The position numbers and the translations under genes are program-made. This document shows positions 1-8,112 of a DNA stretch of 33,618 bases, piece by piece. Below the pieces are notes generated by a model that was given only the letters and a program-made list of their open reading frames with translations, ran no database searches and had not been told where the DNA came from. The stretch spans positions 1 through 33,618 of the forward strand of contig CAOKEO010000021.1 of assembly GCA_948467495.1 (NCBI GenBank), given 5' to 3'. Source of the stretch: an uncultured Clostridium sp. (lineage in GTDB: Bacteria; Bacillota; Clostridia; TANB77; CAG-508). How positions within the stretch are numbered: the first letter of the stretch is position 1; the number at the start of each line of letters is the position of its first letter.

Positions 1-1
1 A

Positions 2-541
2 AAAGTAGTTTCTTATATGAAAAATTTTGAAGATTTATTTATAAAAGAACAATTAGCAAAATCTTCGCAAGATGAGCTAAAACAAATCTCTAAAAACAAG
101 AAAGAACTTGAACAAGCAAAGAAACGAATAATTGAAATTGATAACTTATTTATGCACATTTACGAAGATAATATATGTGGAAAGATATCAGATGAAAGAT
201 TTAGAAACTTATCATTCAACTATGATAAGGAACAACAAGGATTAAAAGCAAAGATTGAACAATTATCAAAGAAAATAAACAATACTGAAAAGAAAACAAC
301 TGATTTATCACAATTTATATCTAATGTTAAAAAATATACAGAAATAACTGAACTAACACCAAAAATCTTAAATGAGCTAATAGAAAAGATATTAATTCAT
401 CAAGCAGAAAAGATAAATGGCAAAAAAGTTCAAGAAATAGATATATATTACAGAGGTGTTGGTATCATTTCTTTTCCAGTTAGTCTTGAAGATATGACAA
501 TGGTAATTGAAAAAATGATAAATAAAAGAATATCAGCTTAA
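2..541 (+). CDS. Large serine recombinase, C-terminal part (5' end outside window)
   Basis: The reading frame is open to the left edge, so this is the tail of a longer gene. The ATG at 17 is only an internal methionine. The visible 175 or so residues are a coiled-coil segment (about residues 15-100) followed by a C-terminal stretch with ILNELIEKILIH and EIDIYYRGVGII, which resembles the DUF4368-type tail of TnpX-like large serine recombinases. Such enzymes excise and integrate conjugative or mobilisable transposons through a catalytic serine, which lies outside the window here. It marks the right-hand end of a mobile element whose body is to the left. A strong hairpin follows the stop codon. 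The family call rests on the C-terminal pattern only; the catalytic domain cannot be seen. Confidence 0.75.
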   Translation, partial: KVVSYMKNFEDLFIKEQLAKSSQDELKQISKNKKELEQAKKRIIEIDNLFMHIYEDNICGKISDERFRNLSFNYDKEQQGLKAKIEQLSKKINNTEKKTTDLSQFISNVKKYTEITELTPKILNELIEKILIHQAEKINGKKVQEIDIYYRGVGIISFPVSLEDMTMVIEKMINKRISA

Positions 542-555
542 ACAAGCTATTTTAT

Positions 556-596
556 GGGGAGAACATTTTAGTGTACTTAACTAAAGCGTTCTCCCC
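556..596. terminator. Strong hairpin after the recombinase gene
   Basis: GGGGAGAAC at 556-564 pairs with GTTCTCCCC at 588-596, and the inner TTTAGT/ACTAAA pair extends the stem. It lies 15 bases after the recombinase stop. No run of T follows, so it may be a structural or end feature of the mobile element rather than a classical terminator. Confidence 0.5.
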
Positions 597-684
597 TATG
601 AGTTTCGTCATACTTACAAAACTTGGTGGCTCTGCGAGGCAAATATATATTAACACATACTGAAATAGCATATTTTTCGCAACA

Positions 685-720
685 AAAAATCAACCAGATT
701 TTATTTTCTGATTGATTTTT
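685..720. terminator. Bidirectional terminator
   Basis: AAAAATCAACCAGA pairs with TCTGATTGATTTTT (one mismatch), giving a T-run on both strands. It can end transcription of tRNA-Leu on the minus strand and of the recombinase on the plus strand. Confidence 0.65.
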
Positions 721-760
721 GTATCTCTCTGTTCTGGTTTAGTTCGAACAGATACGTCAT

Positions 761-847
761 TGGTGCCGGTGGTGGGACTCGAACCCACACGCCATTGCTG
801 ACAACAGATTTTGAGTCTGCCCCGTCTACCAATTCCAGCACACCGGC
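761..847 (-). tRNA. tRNA-Leu (anticodon CAA)
   Basis: On the minus strand the 7-bp acceptor GCCGGTG/CACCGGC closes an 87-base tRNA including an encoded CCA (761-763). The anticodon stem GCAGA/TCTGT holds loop CTCAAAA, so the anticodon is CAA and it reads UUG. A long variable arm (class II) and a T arm with GGGTTCGAGTCCC are both present. This is a typical bacterial leucine tRNA and appears intact. Confidence 0.95.
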
Positions 848-909
848 ATAGAATACAAAAAATATGTACTAGTATATATTAGCACATATTTTCTTTATTG
901 TCTAGCCCT

Positions 910-2164
910 TTATGAAACTTTTATCAATTGACCTGGATAAATCAAATTAGGGTTGTCAATTCCATTCAAATTAGCTAAATACTGAACACTAACGCCAAAT
1001 CTTCTAGCAATTCCAGATAACGTATCTCCCATTTGTACTGTATAATAATTATTCTGTATCACTGGTTTCAAAGCAACATTTGTGCTTTCGGTAATTCTCA
1101 ATTTTTCACCTGGATAAATTAGATTTGGATTTTGTATATTATTCATTTCTACGATATGGTTTACCGTAACGCCATAAGCACTTGCTATTTGTGACAAGGT
1201 ATTTCCTCTTTGTACTGTATAAGTAATACTTCCTGTTCCTCTTGTTTCAGAACCATGTACTGTTGAATTAGTCGCTATTCTTAAATTCTCGCCTGGATAA
1301 ATCAAGTTTGGATTAGCCAAATGATTGATGTTTACTAATTCTTGTACTGTTGTTCCATATCGACTAGCTATTTCGGATAACGTATCTCCTGGTTGTACAG
1401 TATAAAAAACACCTTCTGTGTTGATGCTATCATTTGGATTGGGTGTATTAGGAATTTCACTCGTATCTGACAAGAATATACTTTCTGTATATAAATCTCT
1501 ATCTACATTTCCGGCGATTCCAGGCACATTTCCCCTATCTGTATATTGAACACCAATCCATCTTTCCCAACTGGTTTCTACCTCTGCTAAATTATTATAA
1601 TTACCATAATAGGCAAGCCATAACTCATAATTATCAGCAATACTTCTATTAAACCTATCTCTGGCATTTGATAAATCACTATATACAATTACTTCTTTAT
1701 TAGTTAATCTTTTAACACTTTCTAAAAAAACTTGTGCTATGTTATTTGATTCTTCTATGCCAACTCCACCGAAAACTTCATAATCCATCACTAATTTACA
1801 ATCTGGTTGCTTACCAGCTATCACAGATGCAAAAAATTGTGCTTGTTGCTCTGCTTCTCCGTGTATTGGTTGCTGTTAGAAAATGATAAAATCCTACTTT
1901 TAATCCATTTGCTTTGGCATTCTCATAATTAATATCAAAATAGGGGTCTTTGATATTGCTACCTTGACTTGATTTAATATATACTACTTCAATTCCACTA
2001 GCACGTACTTGACGATAATCTATATATCCTTGCCAATCACTTACATCAACACCTTGGTATTGAGGGTTTGAACTAGGTGTTATAGCATACGTCATGTTAA
2101 TATTAGCAAAAAATATAAAGGTTAAAATAATAATACCTATTAATATAATTTTTCGCTTCTTCAA
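910..2164 (-). CDS. Secreted GH25 lysozyme with three LysM repeats, split by a +1 shift at CGGA
   Basis: Peptidoglycan muramidase acting outside the cell. The TTG start at 2164 follows AGGGAGG. Residues 1-26 form a signal peptide or membrane anchor ending in TYA. The GH25 domain (about 35-225) has [18 protein letters not shown] and the acidic DYE at 127-129. Three LysM peptidoglycan-binding repeats lie at about 254-296, 315-356 and 374-416, each beginning YTVQ and ending NPNLIYPG. The frame breaks once, inside GH25, at codon 102 (CGG A, 1858-1861). Skipping one base rejoins [13 protein letters not shown] and gives 417 residues. Nothing else is damaged and the LysM repeats are well preserved, so either recoding or a sequence error is more likely than decay. 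Without the shift the product would end 16 codons later, lacking the catalytic DYE and all LysM repeats. Confidence 0.88.
1858..1861 (-). other. Frame-change site CGGA (lysozyme)
   Basis: In-frame codons read ACA CGG AGA and then drift out of the GH25 frame. Reading ACA, skipping C, then GGA GAA GCA restores it. One of four identical tetramers at frame breaks in this window. Confidence 0.7.
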
Positions 2165-2223
2165 AATAAAAACCTCCCTTGCCCTATAATTTAATCCATT
2201 ATATGCAAAAGAGATTTTTTTCG

Positions 2224-4545
2224 TTATCCTTCATATTCAAAAACAGTAACCGTTTTTATCTTAATGCCTGAAAAATCTTCCTTTTCTTCTTCAAAGTCAA
2301 CGATTTTAAAAGAACTTTTTTCCTTTAACTCCAGATTTAATTTGGTAACATCAACCAGAATTTTAGTAGATAAATCTTGTCCAATTGGCAACGTTTTATT
2401 CTGATTATCATAAAAAATACAATTGGTAAAACTAATAGCATTTGAACCTTGCTTTAAATGAATTTTGTAAAAATTAAGTTTTGATTTTTTTTGCTTTATT
2501 GCTTCTTTCATTTCTGCCTCAGGATTCATATCAAATACATTCATTTCCTTTTCATCTAACAAACTATCTTCTATCACTTTATATACTGGCAAATCCTCAG
2601 AAATAACCACCTTTTTTAAGGCTGCTTTTACATGGTCTATTACCTTTTCTAAAGCTAATTTGTAACCTATCTGCTTGGTCGTTTTACTAATATCTAATAT
2701 CGCAAACTTATCTTTCGGAAGTTCCCTATGTCTTTGATTATTAATCTTTGATATTTTAGAAGAATCTTGTATCATTCCTCCAAAAATATCAAACTCATCT
2801 TTCTCCGTCAATGTCTTTTCTTCCATGGCTTCCTTTTTCAAAACATTCAAACTAGCTGTTATCTCTTTAGGAAGTACATTATTGTTCTTGATTTTATTAA
2901 TGATGCCTAAAAGGTTGGTGGAAATAATATATACACTATCTGTCTCCTGTTTGGATAAAAGTTCTCTTTGCATTTTATCCATTGTCTTTCCAAATTTTTC
3001 AATATCTTCCTCATAATCAAAAAACCTAGTAATTTTCTTAATAATATTAACTTCCTCTTCTTCTCCTTCTGGTAATGTTGCCACTTCATCTTTATTGCTA
3101 TATTTCCAAAACTCAAAAATGCTTCTTTTATGGCTATCTATCTCCTCTATAAATAAAGTTGCATTTTTGATTTTCTTATCCATATTTTTTTTCTTTAATT
3201 TTAAACTATTAATATCTAACATAATATTTTTTAGTTTATTTTCTAGTTTTTCAAATTCTCTATATAAATCCACTAATTCTTCAATGGTATAATTTTCTTT
3301 GGTGGCAACTTCTTGGTTTTCAATTTCTTCTTTCGGACTTTTTCTCCTTCTTTTCGAAACTATATTTTTTTCCTCTTGTATTTTTTCTTTTATTTCTCCT
3401 TTATTCTTCTTTTTACTATATTTGAAATAATATTTGAATTTGCCAAAAAACGACTTCTTACATTCTAAAAAAGTAGAAATTTGTTTTTCTTTAGCAAGGT
3501 ATTCAATTTCTTGTGCTGCTACTTCTGCTTTTAAATTTTCTAATTTTCTTTGATTTGTCTCAATCAATTTAGTTGCTTTCTGACATCTACTCTCTCCTAG
3601 TTCAAATTCTTTTTTCATCCAAGGAATAATACTACCATACTCTATCTTTCTATTCTCAATGCAAAATTTAATTTCACCTGACTTTCCAATATCTGTCTTA
3701 AAAGTAAAATAATGAGGTAATTCAGTTTGCAAAATAAACATTGCCTTAATTAATTTATAAAATTGATTGGCTTCTTCTTTACTTTCTAATTTAATTTTAT
3801 AAGGACTTTTTATTCTTTCATATACTTCTGTTTCTCCTACTATTTGTACACTTAAATTATCATTTTTATCATATACTTCATAGATTAGTGGCCAATCTTT
3901 TGTAAAAAGCCATAAATAATTTTCAATATCTTCAAATTGCGACTTGTTAAGAAATTCTTTACTATAACCTACATTTCTAATAGGAACAAAAATTTTTCCT
4001 GCTTTCTTTTTTTCTAATTGTTTTTTTAATAAAAAGAAAAAAGTTGAATAGTCAGAATCTTCGGTTGGTACTAACATAAAATACTTATCTGTATTTTCAG
4101 AATAATAAATTTGCCATAAATAGTTTCCTTCAAATTTGACTTTAAAAGGAATCTTTTCTTTTAAATAAGATTGTTCTTCTTCCACCTTTTTAATATCTTC
4201 TAATGGTATCTGTTTTAACATATTTAAAAAAGTAGTATGTTTTAAAATATTTTCTTCCTTTTTGCTATCTAAATAATCTATTAGAGGACTAGCTTTTTTA
4301 TATTTTTCTTCTATCTCATCTAAACGATTGGTTGGTGATAACAAAATTTGTATATCTTTTATAGGAATATAACGATATTGTCTGTATTGTTTTTCATCAT
4401 AAAATTTAGGTATTCTAAATTCTAATGGTTCAAATTTTTTAATAGCTGCTGGTATCTTCCCTAAATTTAATCCTAGATACTCTAATTTTTCTTCTATATT
4501 TTCTGTTTGTTCAATTTGATTAGACAAGTTCTTCTCCCCTTTCAT
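2224..4545 (-). CDS. Large coiled-coil protein of unknown function
   Basis: A 773-residue, Lys/Glu-rich, soluble-looking protein with no signal peptide or membrane segment that I recognise. Residues about 1-300 look globular with many aromatics. Residues about 310-480 are strongly coiled-coil and very basic. The rest mixes helices with an acidic C-terminus ending EEKEDFSGIKIKTVTVFEYEG. The ATG overlaps the deacetylase stop as ATGA, pointing to translational coupling. However, the ATG has no Shine-Dalgarno, whereas AAGGGGAG sits just inside the gene, seven bases before a TTG at 4527 that could be the real start. It lies between two cell-wall enzymes, which suggests an envelope-related or cytoskeletal role, but that is only inference from position. 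Confidence 0.8.
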   Translation of the reverse strand: MKGEKNLSNQIEQTENIEEKLEYLGLNLGKIPAAIKKFEPLEFRIPKFYDEKQYRQYRYIPIKDIQILLSPTNRLDEIEEKYKKASPLIDYLDSKKEENILKHTTFLNMLKQIPLEDIKKVEEEQSYLKEKIPFKVKFEGNYLWQIYYSENTDKYFMLVPTEDSDYSTFFFLLKKQLEKKKAGKIFVPIRNVGYSKEFLNKSQFEDIENYLWLFTKDWPLIYEVYDKNDNLSVQIVGETEVYERIKSPYKIKLESKEEANQFYKLIKAMFILQTELPHYFTFKTDIGKSGEIKFCIENRKIEYGSIIPWMKKEFELGESRCQKATKLIETNQRKLENLKAEVAAQEIEYLAKEKQISTFLECKKSFFGKFKYYFKYSKKKNKGEIKEKIQEEKNIVSKRRRKSPKEEIENQEVATKENYTIEELVDLYREFEKLENKLKNIMLDINSLKLKKKNMDKKIKNATLFIEEIDSHKRSIFEFWKYSNKDEVATLPEGEEEEVNIIKKITRFFDYEEDIEKFGKTMDKMQRELLSKQETDSVYIISTNLLGIINKIKNNNVLPKEITASLNVLKKEAMEEKTLTEKDEFDIFGGMIQDSSKISKINNQRHRELPKDKFAILDISKTTKQIGYKLALEKVIDHVKAALKKVVISEDLPVYKVIEDSLLDEKEMNVFDMNPEAEMKEAIKQKKSKLNFYKIHLKQGSNAISFTNCIFYDNQNKTLPIGQDLSTKILVDVTKLNLELKEKSSFKIVDFEEEKEDFSGIKIKTVTVFEYEG

Positions 4546-5466
4546 TTTATGATTTCATAAAAATTTTTAAATTCATACCCCTTTTCTCTAAGCCAATTAA
4601 TTATTTGTGGTAATACCTCTGCTGTTGCTGTTTTTGTTTCTGCATCATGCATTAAAATAACAACACTATTTTTGTCTCCTACTGTTTCTTGTATTCTCGC
4701 CATTTCAAATTCTACTGTTGGTTGCGTGGTTTCAGCATCACCAGAAAGTGCATTCCAATCTATATGTACAATATCGTTTTGTGCTAATAACTCCTTTGCT
4801 TGGTTTTTGATAGTTACATATTTTCCTCCTGGCAGTCCACCTGGAAAACGAAATAAATGGGAATGGTATTCTGGAACGCCAATTGCATTTTTTACGGCAT
4901 CATTACATTGATTAAATTCATCTAATACTGCTTGTGGCGAAGAATAAATAGCTGAATAGGTATGAGAGTATCCATGATTGGCTAAATAATGTCCTTCTTC
5001 ATAAATTCTTTTAGCCATAGCTGGCATTGCATTCACTCTAGCACCTAGTACAAAAAAGGTAGCTTTGATATTTTCTTGCTTAAGTATATCCAAAATAGTA
5101 GGAGTTACAACAGATGGTCCATCATCAAAGGTTAAAAATGCTTGTTTGATTTCAGATTGATATATATTTTCTATATTATTTCTTCCGCTCTTGTGTTAGT
5201 TTTGGAATCTTTTCCTGCTTCTCCTTCTCTATTTTAGCGACTTTCTCTTTTTCTTGTTTTTGTAAAACAGCTAATTGCATTTCATATTGCTCGTAAATTT
5301 TGTATTGCTTTATGATAGCAATAGAATTTTTAGCTATCATAATTAAGCCAATTAAAATAAAAAATAATAAAATAAACATAGCAGTTATTACGATTTCTTT
5401 TTTGGTTAATTGGTTATCTATTGTTGCGATATAAATGTTACCATTCTGATTTCCATCTATTATCAT
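4542..5466 (-). CDS. Membrane-anchored polysaccharide deacetylase (NodB/CE4), split by a +1 shift at CGGA
   Basis: CE4 family deacetylase that removes acetyl groups from peptidoglycan or another N-acetylated glycan at the cell surface. The ATG at 5466 follows AAAGGG. A membrane helix lies at about residues 26-49, followed by a Lys/Glu-rich linker. The NodB domain begins with LTFDDGPS (metal-binding Asp at 113-114), has the HxxxH pair at 164/168 in NHGYSH, then FRFPGG, IDWNALSGD and ILMHD. The anchor and the catalytic domain are in different frames. They join at codon 94 (CGG A, 5184-5187), where a one-base skip gives KLTQEGRNNIENIY running into LTFDDGP, 307 residues in all. The catalytic frame alone has no good start before the FDDG motif, which supports a single fused product. 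Confidence 0.85.
5184..5187 (-). other. Frame-change site CGGA (deacetylase)
   Basis: Zero frame reads GAG CGG AAG AAA TAA, stopping at once. Skipping C gives GAG GGA AGA AAT and runs into the NodB domain. Confidence 0.7.
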
Positions 5467-5556
5467 TTTCTACATCCCTTTTAATTTCATTTTTCTATAT
5501 TATACACTATTTTTCGATTTTTTAGTAGTAAATTTGTAAAAAAAATAAAATTTGCG

Positions 5557-5737
5557 GTAACTATTCAGAGGTGATATATTCCAATTAGAAAGTTTCTATA
5601 TTTTTTATGATGTAACAATTTTGGGGGACCAGCAAGATTACAGTCTGTTATAAGATTACAGACTGTTCGCAGTTGGGAGTTACCAATAAAAAATATAGAA
5701 ACTTTTATGGCAAAAAACAAAACGTCTGAATCGTTAC
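5557..5737. repeat. Hairpin repeat family, copy 1
   Basis: A 181-bp element with terminal inverted repeats GTAACTATTCAGA (5557-5569) and TCTGAATCGTTAC (5725-5737), 12 of 13 matching. Inside, AAGTTTCTATATTTTTT and AAAAAATATAGAAACTT form a perfect 17-bp stem around a conserved core: GTAAC, GGGGGACCAGC, a CAGTCTGT/ACAGACTG hairpin, and CGCAGTTGGGAGTTAC. It lies in the 469-bp divergent gap between the deacetylase and the orphan gene at 5936. A 15-base palindrome GTAACGATTCGTTAC follows at 5745. Confidence 0.8.
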
Positions 5738-5859
5738 AATTTTCGTAACGATTCGTTACTACTCACAGCTATCTAAAATAAATCGATGAAAAGCTTGTTT
5801 GAAAATTTTTTAGGAGACGCTTTTCTTATCCAGTAATTTAACTGTGAATTGTTATAAAT

Positions 5860-5888
5860 TTGCTTTTTATGTAAATTTATAGTATAAT
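5860..5888 (+). promoter_or_regulatory. Sigma-A-type promoter for the gene at 5936
   Basis: TTGCTT (5860-5865), a 17-base spacer, then TATAAT (5883-5888). It is followed by AGGAGGG at 5923-5929 and the ATG at 5936. Confidence 0.6.
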
Positions 5889-5935
5889 TAAGGTATCAAA
5901 AAACTCGCTACATGTGAGAATTAGGAGGGATTCGC

Positions 5936-6310
5936 ATGATGAAAGGCAAAAATTTAGTAACATTTAATATTCCGTGTGCAGAAGAAGTTCGGAAAATCAA
6001 TCCTATAACAGATGAAATTTGTCTGTCTAACTGGATAGGCAAACTTGAAAGGGAAATTGCTAATCACAATTACGATTATAAAACTGCTCCCCAAACGTGT
6101 CAGCTCGAAAGGTTAGTGTGTTTACATGAAATATTAGTATGTATCACAAAAACGACTAAATCTTCTAAGTTTGTTTGTTTCCTTAATTTTCAGCCTTGTC
6201 ATTCAGATTTAATGAAAGAGCTAAGAAGAAAAGGATATTTCGCTGGACTAACTCACGAACCTATCGGACACCCAGAAGCAGCAGTGCGGATTGAAATTTC
6301 CCCTTACTAA
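5936..6310 (+). CDS. Cys-rich orphan protein
   Basis: A 124-residue soluble protein with no family that I recognise. Support for a real gene: a good promoter, AGGAGGG six bases before ATG, and a bidirectional terminator right after the stop. It has eight cysteines, including TCQLERLVCLHEILVCITK, and a C-terminus GHPEAAVRIEISPY that looks like a folded end. Codon use differs from its neighbours: less A/T-biased third positions and two in-frame CGG codons (5990 and 6287), both followed by A and here apparently read as Arg. This suggests recent acquisition. It is the main counter-example to the CGGA frame-change pattern seen elsewhere, since a +1 shift at its first CGG would end translation five codons later. 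Confidence 0.7.
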   Translation: MMKGKNLVTFNIPCAEEVRKINPITDEICLSNWIGKLEREIANHNYDYKTAPQTCQLERLVCLHEILVCITKTTKSSKFVCFLNFQPCHSDLMKELRRKGYFAGLTHEPIGHPEAAVRIEISPY

Positions 6311-6360
6311 CCAGAAAATAAATGACTAATTCTCTATAAAGAATTGGTCATTTCTGGTTT
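6309..6360. terminator. Bidirectional terminator between converging genes
   Basis: AACCAGAAA...AATGACTAATTCT pairs with AGAATTGGTCATTTCTGGTT around a CTATAA loop. It separates the plus-strand gene at 5936 from the converging metG. Confidence 0.7.
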
Positions 6361-6390
6361 AATATGGTCTTGTTTTGAATGGGAATATTT

Positions 6391-7965
6391 CTATTTTTTC
6401 ATAATATTTTTTAAAAATTCAATTTCTTCTTCTGCTTTTAATCTCATGAAAATAGGTTCTCCTTTTTCCATTACTTTCGTATTTCGAATTTTTTTATACT
6501 CCTTTAAATTTTCCCAATTTTTCATAGTATCTTCTTGGATGCCAATTTGTCGAAAAATGTCATTAGCAGTTTCTTTCATAAATGGTTGAATCAAAATAGC
6601 AATCTTTCTCAAGTTTTCAATTAGATGATACATGCAAGAAGCTAATTTTTCTGTTTGTTCATCTTTTGCCAAAGCCCACGGCATAGTTTCATCAATATAT
6701 TTGTTTGTTCTAGCTACTAAATTCCAAATTTCTTGAATACTATTAGCAATTTCATATTGATTCCATTTTTCCTCAAATTTTTCAATTTGTGCTAATGTAT
6801 ATTCTTCTAGTACTTTGTCAACCTCATTTGGTGTTCCACAATAGGAAGGAACGTTTCCATCCAAATATTTGTTGACCATCGATACCGTTCTATTTAAGAG
6901 ATTACTTAAGTCATTGCATAAGTCAAAGTTATATCTTTCGACAAAAGCTTCTGGCGAAAAGATACCATCTTGTGAAACTGGCATTTCTCTTAATAAGAAA
7001 TATCGAACACTATCTAATCCATATCGTTCAATTAATGTTTCTGGATAGATAACATTTCCTTTGGATTTTGACATTTTTCCGTCTTTCATCATAATCCAGT
7101 TATGAACTAAAATCGTTTTTGGTAATGGCAAGTCTAATGCCATTAGAAAGATTGGCCAATAAATTAAATGAAATCTTGCAATATCTTTTCCTACAATTTG
7201 TAAATCGGCTGGCCAATATTTTTGGAATAAGGTATCATCTTCTGATAAATATCCCAATGCTGTAATATAATTTGTCAAGGCATCTAACCATACATAAATA
7301 ACATGTTTTGGGTCTTTTGGTACTTTAATCCCCCAATCAAATGATGTTCTGGTAACACATAAATCTTCTAATCCTGGTTTAATAAAATTATTAATTACTT
7401 CATTTTTTCTGTATTCTGGCCTAATAAAATCTGGATGTTCTTCATAATATTTTAATAATCTGTCCACATATTTTTTCATGTTAAAAAAGTAAGATTCTTC
7501 TTTCATTAATTGTACTTCTCTGCCACAGTCTGGGCATTTTCCATCTACTAGTTGAGTTTCGGTAAAAAAGGTTTCACAAGGGACACAATACCACCCTTCA
7601 TATTCTCCTTTATAGATATCTCCTTGTTCCATAAATCGGTCAAATATTTTTTGTACGATTTTCTCGTGTCTCTCTTCTGTGGTTTGGATATAATCATCGT
7701 ATTCGATTCCCATTTTGCCCCATAGTTCTTTTGCCATTTTTGCCATTGCGTCTACGTATTCTTTTGGTGTTTGGTTGGCTTCTTTGGCTTTTTGCTCAAT
7801 TTTTTGTCCATGTTCATCGGTTCCTGTTAGCATATAGGCATCTTCCCCTTTTAGTTTGTGGTATTGCTTGATACTGTCTGCTAATACGGTGGTATAGGCT
7901 GTTCCTATATGAAATCTTCCACTTGGGTAATAAATGGGTGTTGTTACATAAAATTTATTTTTCAC
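6391..7965 (-). CDS. metG: Methionyl-tRNA synthetase
   Basis: Class I aminoacyl-tRNA synthetase that charges tRNA-Met in the cytoplasm; 524 residues. The ATP-binding HIGH signature appears as FHIGT in YPSGRFHIGTAY near the N-terminus, the zinc knuckle as CVPC...CPDC around residues 127-146, and KMSKSKGN is the second ATP motif. The C-terminal part is the helical anticodon-binding domain. There is no EMAP/Trbp111-like extension, so this is the short form. The GTG start at 7965 follows GGGAGG. It stands alone between terminators. No in-frame CGG codon occurs in it. Confidence 0.97.
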   Translation of the reverse strand: MKNKFYVTTPIYYPSGRFHIGTAYTTVLADSIKQYHKLKGEDAYMLTGTDEHGQKIEQKAKEANQTPKEYVDAMAKMAKELWGKMGIEYDDYIQTTEERHEKIVQKIFDRFMEQGDIYKGEYEGWYCVPCETFFTETQLVDGKCPDCGREVQLMKEESYFFNMKKYVDRLLKYYEEHPDFIRPEYRKNEVINNFIKPGLEDLCVTRTSFDWGIKVPKDPKHVIYVWLDALTNYITALGYLSEDDTLFQKYWPADLQIVGKDIARFHLIYWPIFLMALDLPLPKTILVHNWIMMKDGKMSKSKGNVIYPETLIERYGLDSVRYFLLREMPVSQDGIFSPEAFVERYNFDLCNDLSNLLNRTVSMVNKYLDGNVPSYCGTPNEVDKVLEEYTLAQIEKFEEKWNQYEIANSIQEIWNLVARTNKYIDETMPWALAKDEQTEKLASCMYHLIENLRKIAILIQPFMKETANDIFRQIGIQEDTMKNWENLKEYKKIRNTKVMEKGEPIFMRLKAEEEIEFLKNIMKK

Positions 7966-8039
7966 TTGTTTATCCTCCCTAATTATCTATTTCTTGTTAG
8001 TTTTTCCTTTTTATAGAATTATATTAGCACAAATAGGAA

Positions 8040-8061
8040 AAAATAGCAACCAATTGGTTGC
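8040..8061 (-). terminator. Terminator of the ATPase gene
   Basis: Palindrome GCAACCAATTGGTTGC at 8046-8061 followed on the minus strand by TATTTTTT. It is placed 52 bases after the ATPase stop. Confidence 0.7.
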
Positions 8062-8112
8062 TTTTATTATCTTAAAAGTTTATATATTTTTTATGAAAAT
8101 TAATAGCACATT

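Noticed and set aside
5600..5690. Resemblance of GGGGGACC...TTGGG in the repeat core to the c-di-AMP (ydaO) riboswitch
   Set aside because: The other conserved parts of ydaO, such as the GTCAGCTAACCTCGTAAGC segment, are absent and the overall fold differs.
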